A stretch of DNA of 64,000 nucleotides from Alcanivoracaceae bacterium (GCA_023146255.1 JAGLCJ010000002.1:1-64000); one strand, 5' to 3'; positions 26,957-35,401 are shown, counted from the stretch's first letter. A program made the numbers and translations. The notes: generated by a model from the sequence alone, not told the origin.

Positions 26957-27039
26957 GGCATGTGCGACTGCTTGCAGGCCAACACAGTCGCTCCCCGTTA
27001 ATCGCTTGGTGTGTTGGCCTGCAAGCAGCCACACATGCC
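26957..27039. repeat. Long inverted repeat (two 30-base arms, 2 mismatches)
   Basis: Arms 26957-26986 and 27010-27039 are reverse complements except at two positions, around a 23-base loop. Each arm contains CTGCTTGCAGGCCAACACA. The mismatches would be G-U pairs in one of the two strand transcripts. It lies between the sRNA terminator and pcnB. It may be a dispersed extragenic palindrome or a small mobile element remnant; no transposase is present. Confidence 0.7.
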
Positions 27040-27058
27040 GGAAGAGGGGGGGAGGGGT

Positions 27059-27095
27059 AAAAAGTAAAAAGGGACCAGAGCTCCGCTCTGATCCC
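27059..27095 (-). terminator. Terminator of the CrcZ-like sRNA
   Basis: On the minus strand GGGATCAGAGC and GCTCTGGTCCC form an 11-bp stem (one G-T pair) with a 3-base loop. Two T5 runs follow. This is a very strong intrinsic terminator. Confidence 0.88.
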
Positions 27096-27300
27096 CTATT
27101 GCGCTGATTCTATTGTTGTTGTTTTTCGTTTTCTGGTTTTGCCTTCGGTTGCCTCATTTGGGCGACCACGCTGTATTGGCTCGTTGAACTGTTGTTTTTG
27201 TTATCTCAGCCGGCTGTTGTTATTAGATCCGGGAGCCACATGCGCCGTTGTTTTTGTTATTTGGCGTGGAAGTCATGGTGCCGTCGCGGGGCGGGCTTTG
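27059..27300 (-). ncRNA. crcZ: CrcZ-like small RNA (Hfq/Crc-sequestering)
   Basis: There is no protein gene from 26873 to 27428. On the minus strand this stretch carries four A-rich motifs of the AAnAAnAA class bound by Hfq/Crc: AATAACAAAAACAAC (27247-27261), AATAACAAC (27216-27224), GATAACAAAAACAAC (27191-27205) and AACGAAAAACAACAACAAT (27112-27130). It ends in a strong intrinsic terminator. The location between cbrB and pcnB is exactly that of crcZ in Pseudomonas, where CbrB drives it and it titrates Hfq/Crc away from catabolic mRNAs. The 5-prime end is a guess: an AT-rich block at 27301-27333 could be the core promoter, and only a poor -24/-12 match (27269-27283) is seen. Confidence 0.75.
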
Positions 27301-27377
27301 CAATAATTGGAAATATTGTTTAAAAACAGCGCTTTACGTGCATTCTGCGTTTCTGGCGGGACAGCTGTCAGAACAGG

Positions 27378-27415
27378 TGTTTACTTTCTGTGTAGGACGG
27401 TAACACTTCGGTTAC
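27378..27415. promoter_or_regulatory. Candidate CbrB-binding site and hairpin after cbrB
   Basis: TGTTTAC (27378-27384) and GTAACA (27400-27405) form a spaced dyad with a 15-base gap. It resembles the TGTTAC-N14-GTAACA sites reported for CbrB at Pseudomonas crcZ promoters. GTAAC (27400-27404) also pairs with GTTAC (27411-27415), so the same bases could form a hairpin after the cbrB stop. It lies ~80-110 bases upstream of the proposed sRNA start. Confidence 0.45.
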
Positions 27416-27428
27416 GTCCGGTAGCAGA

Positions 27429-28772
27429 TCATCCGCCGGCAGCACTATTGCGGCTGCGAGGGATGCCGAGGCGCTGACGACGTTCCCACAGACACTTGCG
27501 GCTGATGCCGAGTTTTCGGGCCAGCTCGGTTTCTGTCATGTGATCCTGATTCTCCATGACGAAGCGGGCAAAGTAATCCTCCAGGGACAGGTCTTCGTTC
27601 GGGTCCTGAAAAGTGCGCACCGGAACCGCCGTGGTATCAATGCCAAGCAGCTCCACCGTGATTGGCGCACCATCAGCCAGAATCACGGCACGCTCGATGG
27701 CGTTCTCCAGCTCCCGGACATTACCGGGCCAGTGATAGTGGCTCATGGCACGGCGGGCGTCGGTGCTGAAACCTCCGGTTTTCAGGTTCAGCCTGGTGCT
27801 GATCCGCTCCAGCAGGCTATCAGCCAGTAGCAGGATGTCGTCACCCCGTTCGCGTAGCGGTGGCAGATTGAGTTGTACCACCTGCAGGCGGTAGTAAAGG
27901 TCTTCGCGGAACCTGCCTTCAGTGACCAGCCGTGGCAGATCCCGATGGCTGGCGGCGATGATCCGGGTGTCCACCCGGCGCGAACTGGTGGCGCCGATAC
28001 GCTGCACGGTCTGGCTTTCCAGAAGTTGCAGCAACCGCCCCTGAGCGGACGACGACAGTTCGTCTATTTCATCCAGAAACAGGGTGCCGCCGTCTGCGCT
28101 TTCCGCCAGCCCGCGCAGGCTGCGTTCGCTGTCATTGCTGCGCTCGACGCCGAACAATTGCTGTTCCAGTTCATCACTGGCCATGGCCGCGCAGTTCACC
28201 GGGACCATCGGCCCACGGCTTCGTTCGCTGCGGTCGTGCAGGGTGCGGGCAACCAGTTCCTTGCCGGAGCCGGATTCACCACAGATCAGAACTGTGCTGT
28301 CGGTGACGGCTACGCGGTCGATGTGTTGCAGCAGTGCGCGCATGGTTTCGCTCTCGCCGATCATGTCGCTGACCGGATAGCGCTGGGCGAGATCGGCGCG
28401 CAAGGCGTCATGGCCGCGCTTGAGTGTACGTTCCTTCAGGATGCGGCTGACCGCCATCACCATTTCATCATGATCAAACGGTTTGGCAATGTAGTCGACG
28501 GCGCCGAGCTTCATCGCATCCACCGCCGAGCGCAGGCTGGCGTAGCTGGTCATGATCAGCACCGGAGTCGGTTTGGCCTGCTGGATCAGATCAGTACCGT
28601 GAGCGCCGGGCAGGCGCAGGTCACTGATGATCAGGTCGAAATCGCGCAAATCATGACTGCCGGCCTGCTCCACCGAGTCGGCTTCCACCACACTGTGGTC
28701 GTGACGTTCCAGCAGCTTGCGCAGAGCGCCGCGAATAACCGGTTCATCTTCGACAATCAGAACATGACTCAT
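27429..28772 (-). CDS. cbrB: CbrB-type NtrC-family response regulator lacking the GAFTGA loop
   Basis: A 447-residue regulator: receiver domain with phosphorylatable Asp51, AAA+ domain with Walker A GESGSGKE (165-172) and Walker B LFLDEID (231-237), then a Fis-type helix-turn-helix at the end (TETELARKLGISRKCLWERR). Pairing with CbrA and its place before a CrcZ-like sRNA identify it as CbrB, which controls carbon/nitrogen balance. Oddly, where NtrC proteins have GAFTGA to contact sigma54, residues 208-221 read FGVERSNDSERSLR, so the contact loop is missing while the ATPase motifs remain. It overlaps the cbrA stop by four bases. It may work with sigma70. Confidence 0.93.
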   Translation of the reverse strand: MSHVLIVEDEPVIRGALRKLLERHDHSVVEADSVEQAGSHDLRDFDLIISDLRLPGAHGTDLIQQAKPTPVLIMTSYASLRSAVDAMKLGAVDYIAKPFDHDEMVMAVSRILKERTLKRGHDALRADLAQRYPVSDMIGESETMRALLQHIDRVAVTDSTVLICGESGSGKELVARTLHDRSERSRGPMVPVNCAAMASDELEQQLFGVERSNDSERSLRGLAESADGGTLFLDEIDELSSSAQGRLLQLLESQTVQRIGATSSRRVDTRIIAASHRDLPRLVTEGRFREDLYYRLQVVQLNLPPLRERGDDILLLADSLLERISTRLNLKTGGFSTDARRAMSHYHWPGNVRELENAIERAVILADGAPITVELLGIDTTAVPVRTFQDPNEDLSLEDYFARFVMENQDHMTETELARKLGISRKCLWERRQRLGIPRSRNSAAGG

Positions 28773-31726
28773 GCTGTGATCCCGTCCGCCGCCGGCGCGG
28801 AACTGGCTGCCGGCAAGCTGATGATAAAGCGTGTGCCGTGGTCTTCCCTGGTCGGGCTTTCCACCCGGATGCTGCCACGGTGATCTTCGATAATGCTGTA
28901 TACCAGCGCCAGACCCAGTCCGGTACCCCGTCCCGGCGGTTTGCTGGTGACAAACGGCTCGAACAGGGTATCAAGCAGTGCCGCCGGAATGCCATGACCG
29001 AGATCTTCGATGCTTACCTGTATCTGCTCGCCGGTGCGTTCGGCGTGAATGCTGACCGGTTGATCATCCGGGCTGGCGTCGGCAGCATTGGCAAACAGGT
29101 TAACAAATACCTGCAGCAATCGCTGGGCATCACCGGACACCATCAGGCCGCTGGCGCAGTGGTTTTCAAAACGCTGGCGTCGACGATCCGGATCCAGTGC
29201 CAGCAGGGCGATCGCTTCCGCCGCGGTGTCATGGATGTCGACCGGCAGGTGGTGATGTTGTGGCAACTGGCCGCTGTGACTGAACGTCACCAGTGATTCG
29301 ACAATTCGGGTAATGCGTCGGGTCTGTTCCAGAATCTGGCTGGTGCCCTGATCCAGTTCGTCATCGGACGCGCCCAGCGCAAGATTCTGGGTCAGGCAGG
29401 CAATGGCGGTGACCGGGTTGCCGATTTCATGGGCAACACCGGCGGCCAGACGGCCGATCGAGGCGAGCCGTTCATTGTGCGCGGCGCGCAATTCCAGTGC
29501 CCGGATTTCGGTAACGTCTTCCACCACGATCACCTGACCGGCATCGCGCTCACCATGCAGGGATTCGTGCACCCGCGATTTATGCAGGCTCAGCCAGCGG
29601 GTGGCTCCGCGCAGGCTGATTTCCTGTTGCGGCTGATGGCTGACATCGCCTTTGGCAAACTCAAGCAGCGGTTCGCGCCATGGCCCCGGCAGGTTGGCCA
29701 GACGTGAACCGATCATGCGCCGGCCGGAAATGCCGGTCAGCTTTTCCATGGCCAGATTCCAGCCGATGATTTCATCATCGGCACCAAGTGAAATCACGCC
29801 CATTGGCAGTTCCAGCAAGGTCTGGCGATGGAACCGGCGCAAGCTGTCGAGCTCCGCAGCAAGGCCGGAAAGCCGGCTGCGATACTGCTCCAGACGCGAC
29901 TCGATAAACTGGATGTCTTCGTTACTTTCCTCTTCACCCTGGGCCTTGTAGGGCAGGTGATCGTCGACCAGCTGATGCGCCACTGACGGGCCAAGCAGGC
30001 CGGACAGATTGGTCTCCAGTTGATCGCGCAGACGGCGCAGCGCATAGGGGCGGGTTTCGTTGCGGCTCAGGCTGAGATCGCGCAGCGCCAGCTCGACTTC
30101 GCGCTCGGCGGTGACCGCGCCCAGTGGCTGTGCCAGCGAGCGGATAAAATCATCGACATCATCCGCCTCCAGCTCCCAGCGATAGGGGCGGCGCAGGCTG
30201 TCCACCGCGCAGGTCTGGGCGGCATTCTGTTCGGCACTGCTGGTGGTGGTAATCAGCGAGACCACGGCAAACAGGATGCCGTTACTGGCCACCGACATCA
30301 GGGCAATGGTGTGCCACTGGGTCAGCGGGCTGGCAAAGCGCAGGCCAAGCAGCTCCGACAGGCCGGTCCAGTGCAGTGATGGATCCAGCGTCGGCAGTAC
30401 CAGCATCAGCAGCCAGATCAGAAAGCCGGCGAGCAGACCGGTGAGCATGCCGCGGCGATTGCCGCCGGGCCAGAACAGGGTGCCGATCAGGCCCGGCACG
30501 AATTGCAGGGTGGCGACGAATGACATGACGCCAAGCGAGGTCAGGCTGTGGCGATGCCCGACCCAGGAATAAAACAGGTAGGCCAGACCGATCACGCCGA
30601 CAATCAGAACGCGCCTTGCCCACAGCAGCCAGCGGTACAGATCCTCGCCGGGTTGCGGCCGTCGCAGCGGCAGCAGCAGATGGTGCAGGGCCATGCCGGA
30701 CAGTGCCAGCGTGGCGACAATCAGCATGCCGGTGGCGCCGGCCAGGCCGGCCAGATACGCCAGCAGGGCGCCCTGATCGCCAAACCGGCTGGACAGCCCG
30801 AGGGCAAAATAATCCGCCGGGGTGGCGACATCTTTTGCCAGCGCCGCCCAGACAATGATCGGCACGCAGATCGCCATCACCAGCAGCATCAGCGGCACCG
30901 CCCAGCTGGCGGTAATCAGGGCGCGCGGATTCAGGTTCTCGGCGAACGCCATATGGAACATGTGTGGCATCACCACGGCCGAGACAAAGAACGCCAGAAT
31001 CAGACTGTGCCAAGTGCCGTCCTGCAGCGGGAAATACAAGCGGGCGAGCATCTCCGGATGCTGGTCTAGCCAGGTATTCAGGCCATCCGGACCATCAAAC
31101 ACACCGAACAGACCGATCAGCGCGACGCCGACAAACGCGACCACCTTGATCAGAGATTCGGTCGCCATGGCGACCACCAGACCTTCGTGCTTTTCCCGGG
31201 CGGTGGCATGGCGGGCGCCGAACAGAATGGCAAACAGCGCCAGCATGGCGCAGAACCAGAGGCCGACATCCAGCGGCTGGGCATCACCGCTCATGATGGC
31301 AACAGACTCGGCAACCGCTTTGATCTGCAGTGCCAGCAGCGGCAGCATGCTGGCGAGCATGATCAGCGTCGTCAGGGCGCCAGCGGCGCGACTGCGATAG
31401 CGAAACGCGAACAGGTCGGCCAGCGAGCCGAGCTGGTAGGTGCTGGTCAAACGCAGAATCGGCGCCAGCAGAATCGGCGCCAGCAGGAACACACCGGAAA
31501 TGCCGAGAAAATAGGCGAGGTAGTTGTAGCCGTACTGATAGGCGTAGCCGACGCTGCCGTACACTGCCCAGGCGCTGCAATACACGCCGAGGGAAAACAC
31601 ATACACCATCGGGTGCCGTACCAGCCTGGCCGGCAGCCAGCCGCGGTCAGTGATCCAGGCGATCAGAAAAAGGAACAGCAGCCAGGCGCCGGCAATGGCG
31701 AGCAGGTGGTAAAAATTAAAGTCCAT
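28769..31726 (-). CDS. cbrA: CbrA sensor: solute-symporter-like membrane domain fused to histidine kinase
   Basis: A 985-residue protein starting MDFNFYHLLAIAG; this ATG lies inside the end of cbrX, giving an 11-base overlap. The first ~530 residues are a sodium:solute symporter-like domain with about 13 membrane spans. They are followed by a linker, a PAS domain (LLELPMGVISLGADDEIIGW), HisKA with the H-box VAHEIGNP and an HATPase domain with N-box NLFANAADAS, DLGHGIP and GRGTGLGLALV. CbrA senses carbon status or histidine-like solutes and phosphorylates CbrB. The H-box and ATP-binding motifs are intact. Confidence 0.95.
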   Translation of the reverse strand: MDFNFYHLLAIAGAWLLFLFLIAWITDRGWLPARLVRHPMVYVFSLGVYCSAWAVYGSVGYAYQYGYNYLAYFLGISGVFLLAPILLAPILRLTSTYQLGSLADLFAFRYRSRAAGALTTLIMLASMLPLLALQIKAVAESVAIMSGDAQPLDVGLWFCAMLALFAILFGARHATAREKHEGLVVAMATESLIKVVAFVGVALIGLFGVFDGPDGLNTWLDQHPEMLARLYFPLQDGTWHSLILAFFVSAVVMPHMFHMAFAENLNPRALITASWAVPLMLLVMAICVPIIVWAALAKDVATPADYFALGLSSRFGDQGALLAYLAGLAGATGMLIVATLALSGMALHHLLLPLRRPQPGEDLYRWLLWARRVLIVGVIGLAYLFYSWVGHRHSLTSLGVMSFVATLQFVPGLIGTLFWPGGNRRGMLTGLLAGFLIWLLMLVLPTLDPSLHWTGLSELLGLRFASPLTQWHTIALMSVASNGILFAVVSLITTTSSAEQNAAQTCAVDSLRRPYRWELEADDVDDFIRSLAQPLGAVTAEREVELALRDLSLSRNETRPYALRRLRDQLETNLSGLLGPSVAHQLVDDHLPYKAQGEEESNEDIQFIESRLEQYRSRLSGLAAELDSLRRFHRQTLLELPMGVISLGADDEIIGWNLAMEKLTGISGRRMIGSRLANLPGPWREPLLEFAKGDVSHQPQQEISLRGATRWLSLHKSRVHESLHGERDAGQVIVVEDVTEIRALELRAAHNERLASIGRLAAGVAHEIGNPVTAIACLTQNLALGASDDELDQGTSQILEQTRRITRIVESLVTFSHSGQLPQHHHLPVDIHDTAAEAIALLALDPDRRRQRFENHCASGLMVSGDAQRLLQVFVNLFANAADASPDDQPVSIHAERTGEQIQVSIEDLGHGIPAALLDTLFEPFVTSKPPGRGTGLGLALVYSIIEDHRGSIRVESPTREDHGTRFIISLPAASSAPAADGITA

Positions 31727-31892
31727 CGAAGTCCCGGCTGCGACCAATCCAGTAACTCAGGCCGATCAACAGGGACCAGACCAGAAACGGCCTGAACCAG
31801 GCCCGGCCGCCATCGCTCCACCATTCAATGATGGCTGGAGACAGCAGGTAAGTGCCGAGAATAAAAATGATCAGCAGGCGATCGGTGTACAT
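31716..31892 (-). CDS. cbrX: CbrX-like small membrane protein
   Basis: A 58-residue frame starting MYTDRLLIIFILGTYLLSP and ending GRSRDFDGL. Two hydrophobic segments (LLIIFILGTYLLSPAII and FLVWSLLIGLSYWI) are joined by a short polar loop, so it is a likely two-span membrane protein. It overlaps the cbrA start by 11 bases, implying translational coupling. A small gene of this kind (cbrX) precedes cbrA in Pseudomonas. It starts 42 bases downstream of the gluQ stop. Confidence 0.8.
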   Translation of the reverse strand: MYTDRLLIIFILGTYLLSPAIIEWWSDGGRAWFRPFLVWSLLIGLSYWIGRSRDFDGL

Positions 31893-31934
31893 GCGCGTAT
31901 CCGTAACCGGGTGCTGGCATGGTAAACGGCTGCA

Positions 31935-32771
31935 TCAGGAATGGGTAGGCAGGCCGCTCTGCAGGGCAGCGTCGAGCATCCGCTCCGGTTTGTCGATCTC
32001 CACTTCAATGCCGAGCAGCGACAGGGCGAGCTTCACGGTCTGTGCTGCCTGACCGCCTTCGATGGCTGCAGCGCCGGAGGATTTTGACAGCTTGTGGCCA
32101 TCGGCGCCGAGCACCACAGGCAGATGACCATAGCGCGGCGCGGCGCGGCCAAGACAGTCAAGCACATGGATCTGCCGCGGGGTGGAATCGAGCAAGTCCA
32201 CGCCACGCACCACGTCAGTGATGGCCAGATCGGCATCGTCAAGGGCACAGGCCAGCTGATAGGCATACAGGCCGTCCCGGCGACGGATCACAAAGGCGCC
32301 TTCGTGCCGGTTGAGGTCAAGACACTGGCGACCCTGGAAGCGATCATCAAAACACACCTCCTCGGTCGGCACGGCGAGTCTGACTGCCGCATCCGCTGGC
32401 CACTGGACCGCCACGGATCTGCCGGGGTGAAGGTTGCCCATGGCGTCGAGCTCGCGCCGCGACAGCTGGCAGTAAAACGCATCGCCTGTTGCCAGCAACT
32501 GTTGCACCGCCGCCTCGTAGGCCTGGTGACGACGGCTCTGGTAATACACCGGGCCATCCCAGTGCAGGGCAAAGGCGTCGAGTTGCTGCAGGATCCGGTC
32601 GGCGGCGCCGGGTTGCTCGCGCGGGGGGTCGATATCATCAATACGAAGCAGCCATTCACCTTGCTGGCGGCGGGCGTCCAGCCAGCTGGCCAGTGCCATC
32701 ACCAGCGAGCCGAGGTGCAGCGGTCCCGAGGGTGTTGGTGCAAATCTGCCGCGATAGCGCGGTGTCTTCAT
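31935..32771 (-). CDS. gluQ: Glutamyl-Q tRNA(Asp) synthetase
   Basis: A 278-residue paralogue of the glutamyl-tRNA synthetase catalytic core, without an anticodon-binding domain. FAPTPSGPLHLGSLVMAL carries the HIGH-equivalent and HKLSKSSGA the KMSKS-equivalent. It glutamylates queuosine at the wobble position of tRNA-Asp. The ATG at 32771 has GGAGAG just upstream; a TTG start five codons earlier is rejected. The usual Cys cluster for structural zinc is reduced to a single Cys (FYCQLSRREL). It follows dksA with a terminator between, an arrangement described in E. coli and Pseudomonas. Confidence 0.93.
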   Translation of the reverse strand: MKTPRYRGRFAPTPSGPLHLGSLVMALASWLDARRQQGEWLLRIDDIDPPREQPGAADRILQQLDAFALHWDGPVYYQSRRHQAYEAAVQQLLATGDAFYCQLSRRELDAMGNLHPGRSVAVQWPADAAVRLAVPTEEVCFDDRFQGRQCLDLNRHEGAFVIRRRDGLYAYQLACALDDADLAITDVVRGVDLLDSTPRQIHVLDCLGRAAPRYGHLPVVLGADGHKLSKSSGAAAIEGGQAAQTVKLALSLLGIEVEIDKPERMLDAALQSGLPTHS

Positions 32772-32785
32772 CGCTCTCTCCGGCA

Positions 32786-32819
32786 ACGCAAAACGCCGGG
32801 TTGCCCCGGCGTTTTGCGT
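32786..32819 (-). terminator. Terminator between dksA and gluQ
   Basis: ACGCAAAACGCCGGG and CCCGGCGTTTTGCGT form a perfect 15-bp stem with a 4-base loop. On the minus strand it follows dksA and ends 14 bases before the gluQ start. It should limit readthrough into gluQ. Confidence 0.8.
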
Positions 32820-32841
32820 GGATCAGGCAAGCGCACAGGTA

Positions 32842-34017
32842 TTAGCCGGCGAGCTGCTTTTCCTTGATTTCGGCCAGCTCCTTGCAGTCGATGCAGAGCT
32901 CAGCGGTCGGCCGCGCCTCGAGACGGCGAATACCGATCTCAATGCCGCAGGCTTCGCACCAGCCGTAGTCGCCCTTGTCGACCTTGTCGAGCGCCTTCTC
33001 GATTTTTTTCAACAGCTTGCGCTCGCGATCGCGGGCGCGCAGCTCGAGGGCGAACTCCTCCTCCTGGGTGGCCCGGTCGTTCGGGTCTGGCAGGTTGGCG
33101 GCTTCATCCTGCAGGTGGTGCATGGTGCGGTCTGCTTCTTCCATCAGCTCCTGGCGCCAGGCCAGCAGGATCTTGCGGAAGTGCACGCCCTGTGCCGGGC
33201 TCATGTATTCCTCGTTCTTGCCCGGCATGTAGGGAGCAAGGCCAAAAATCGGCGTCGTTGACGGAGCAATGTTGGTGGTGCTGGTCTGGCGTTTCACGGG
33301 TGTCGGTACCTGTACAGAGGACTGCGTTGCTCTCCCCGCACTCGGTTTGGCCGGTAACATGGAAGCGGGCCGGGCGGGAATGGCCGATGCACTGGCCGAT
33401 TTTTCCGCTGCCTTCCTGGCGGTTTTCGGTTTCGCTGATTCCTGTTTCACCGGCGCCTTGCTGGCCGCAGGTTTGGCGGCGGCCGGCTTCGGTGCGGGCG
33501 CCTTGGGTGTTGCTTTCGGCTTGGCAGCAGCTTTCGGAGCTGCCGCTTTGGCCGGAGATTTCTTGCTGGTATCAGCCTTTGCCTTTTCAGCCTTGGCCTT
33601 CACCGGGGCAGCGGCCTTCGCCTTGGCGGGCGCTGCTTTTTTGTTCGGGGTGGCTTTCTTGCTGGCGGCAGGCTTGGCTGCTGCCTTGGCCGGGGCTTTC
33701 GCTGCCGGCTTGCTGGCTTTCTTTGCTGCCGGTTTTGCCGCTGCCTTTACTGCGGCCTTTTTCGCAGCCGGTTTTGCTGCCGCTTTAGTGGTCGGTTTGG
33801 CCGCAACTTTCTTTGCAGCCGGCTTTGCGGCTTTGGCCTTGCTGTCTTTTTTCGCGGGTGCTTTCACTGCGGATGCCTTGGCAGCGGGCTTTTTCGCTGC
33901 AGCGGTTTTTTTCTCGGTTTTGGCCGGTTTGACCGCAGCAGATTTCTTTGCGGCATCCGCCTTCGGGGTGGCTTTGGCTGCCGGTTTGGTGCTGTTGTTT
34001 TTCTTGCGGGTAGCCAT
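32842..34017 (-). CDS. dksA: DksA with long histone-H1-like N-terminal extension
   Basis: A 391-residue protein from MATRKKNNSTKPA (GGGAG nine bases upstream), against ~150 in E. coli and Pseudomonas. The last ~140 residues are a complete DksA: coiled-coil tip LPDPNDRA (the DxxDxA pair), RDRERKLLKKIEKALDKV, zinc finger CEACG with CIDC, and the C-terminal EIKEKQLAG. The first ~200 residues are almost only Ala, Lys and Pro in KPAAKKA-type repeats, like histone H1 or pseudomonad AlgP. DksA binds the RNA polymerase secondary channel and with ppGpp controls stringent transcription. The tail could bind DNA or RNA non-specifically; this is inference. Confidence 0.93.
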   Translation of the reverse strand: MATRKKNNSTKPAAKATPKADAAKKSAAVKPAKTEKKTAAAKKPAAKASAVKAPAKKDSKAKAAKPAAKKVAAKPTTKAAAKPAAKKAAVKAAAKPAAKKASKPAAKAPAKAAAKPAASKKATPNKKAAPAKAKAAAPVKAKAEKAKADTSKKSPAKAAAPKAAAKPKATPKAPAPKPAAAKPAASKAPVKQESAKPKTARKAAEKSASASAIPARPASMLPAKPSAGRATQSSVQVPTPVKRQTSTTNIAPSTTPIFGLAPYMPGKNEEYMSPAQGVHFRKILLAWRQELMEEADRTMHHLQDEAANLPDPNDRATQEEEFALELRARDRERKLLKKIEKALDKVDKGDYGWCEACGIEIGIRRLEARPTAELCIDCKELAEIKEKQLAG

Positions 34018-34219
34018 TCTGATCAACTCCCTTAACATACTCGCTGCTCGCTGTTAGTGTGCCACCGGCTCCGCCGGCTCGGACCCCCAGGCCCGACTAA
34101 ACGTCCGACAATACCCGTCACATCGGGTCCTGTCACCCATGACGCGCCACCCCGGCAAAAGCGCGGCGCATTATAGCGAGACGTATCAAAACTGAAAGTC
34201 GACAGAAGGACTGATTTGC

Positions 34220-35401
34220 ATGCTTCGCCAGGCCTCCCGGAACGACCGTATTGCCCCGTTTCATGTCATGGCCCTGCTCGGGCGGGCGCAAGCCCTGCAG
34301 GCCGCCGGCCATGATGTCATCCACCTGGAGGTGGGTGAGCCGGACTTTCCGACGCCAGCGCCGATCGTTGCCGCCGGCCAGCGGGCGCTGGCGGCGGGGC
34401 TGACCCATTACACGCCAGCCACAGGCTTGCCGGCCCTGCGTCAGGCGATTGCTGACTATTATGCCGATCGTTTCGCCGTGAAGCTGGAGCCACGACGGGT
34501 CATTGTCACGCCCGGTGCTTCCGGTGCCCTGCAGCTGGCGCTGGCATTGCTGGTGGACCCCGGTGACGGTGTTTTGTTGACCGATCCGGGCTATCCCTGC
34601 AACCGGCACTTCGTCGAGCTGGTCAATGGCGTGCCGCAGACACTGCCATTGTGTCGTGACGGCAGCATGACCGATGTCCGTGTCAGCGCCGGCAAAATCC
34701 GCCAGTACTGGCAGGCAAACACCGTGGCCACCCTGCTGGCCTCGCCGGATAATCCCACCGGTACCGTGCTGTCCGCTGCTGAATGTGCTGGGATTGCAGC
34801 GACGGTACGCGAACTTGGCGGCGCCCTGATTGTTGATGAAATCTATCAGGGGCTGGTTTATGAACAGCCGGTGCACACGGTGTTGTCTGACGCGCCTGAC
34901 GCGCTGGTATTGAACAGCTTCAGTAAATACTTCGGCATGACCGGCTGGCGACTGGGCTGGATGGTGGTGCCGGACGAACAGGTCGCGGCGCTGGAGCGTA
35001 TGGCGCAGAACTTTTTTATTGCCCCGGCCACGGTATCCCAGCATGCGGCGCTGGCGGCGTTTTTGCCGGAAACCCGTGCCGAGCTGGATCGTCGCCGCGA
35101 TGTGCTTAACGCGCGCCGACATCTGGTGTTGCAGGCATTGCCCGGATTGGGGTTGAAAGTCATTGGCGAGCCGCAGGGTGCCTTCTATATCTATGTCGAT
35201 GCCAGCGCTGTTACCGATGACAGCTTTGTATTCTGCGAACGGTTGCTGGAACAGGAATTTGTTGCCTTGACGCCGGGCGCCGATTTCGGCGCCTTGCATG
35301 GCCCGGAAAAATGTCTGCGCATTGCCTATACCACGGATGAAGCACGCCTGCAGGAAGCGCTGGAAAGACTGCGCCGCTTTGTCAGCAGGTATGGCAAATG
35401 A
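34220..35401 (+). CDS. Class I/II pyridoxal-phosphate aminotransferase
   Basis: A 393-residue fold-type I aminotransferase. LEVGEPDFPTPAP near the N-terminus, YTPATGLPALRQAI, GASGALQLAL, the Asn in SPDNPTG, DEIYQGLVY and the PLP-binding Lys in NSFSKYFGMTGWRLGW are all present, with the substrate-binding Arg in CLRIAYTT near the end. Such enzymes use aspartate, alanine or aromatic amino acids; the exact substrate cannot be told. An AAGGA ribosome site precedes the ATG. It is divergent from dksA and overlaps sfsA by four bases. The same neighbour is next to dksA in Pseudomonas. Confidence 0.9.
   Translation: MLRQASRNDRIAPFHVMALLGRAQALQAAGHDVIHLEVGEPDFPTPAPIVAAGQRALAAGLTHYTPATGLPALRQAIADYYADRFAVKLEPRRVIVTPGASGALQLALALLVDPGDGVLLTDPGYPCNRHFVELVNGVPQTLPLCRDGSMTDVRVSAGKIRQYWQANTVATLLASPDNPTGTVLSAAECAGIAATVRELGGALIVDEIYQGLVYEQPVHTVLSDAPDALVLNSFSKYFGMTGWRLGWMVVPDEQVAALERMAQNFFIAPATVSQHAALAAFLPETRAELDRRRDVLNARRHLVLQALPGLGLKVIGEPQGAFYIYVDASAVTDDSFVFCERLLEQEFVALTPGADFGALHGPEKCLRIAYTTDEARLQEALERLRRFVSRYGK

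Noticed and set aside
27269..27283. Possible sigma54 -24/-12 promoter for the sRNA (GGCAC-N5-CTTC)
   Set aside because: The -12 GC is missing, and the implied start would fall inside the first A-rich motif; kept only as a weak alternative.
33360..34010. Apparent tandem DNA repeats
   Set aside because: They are the coding sequence for the Lys/Ala/Pro repeats of the DksA extension, not a mobile or structural repeat.
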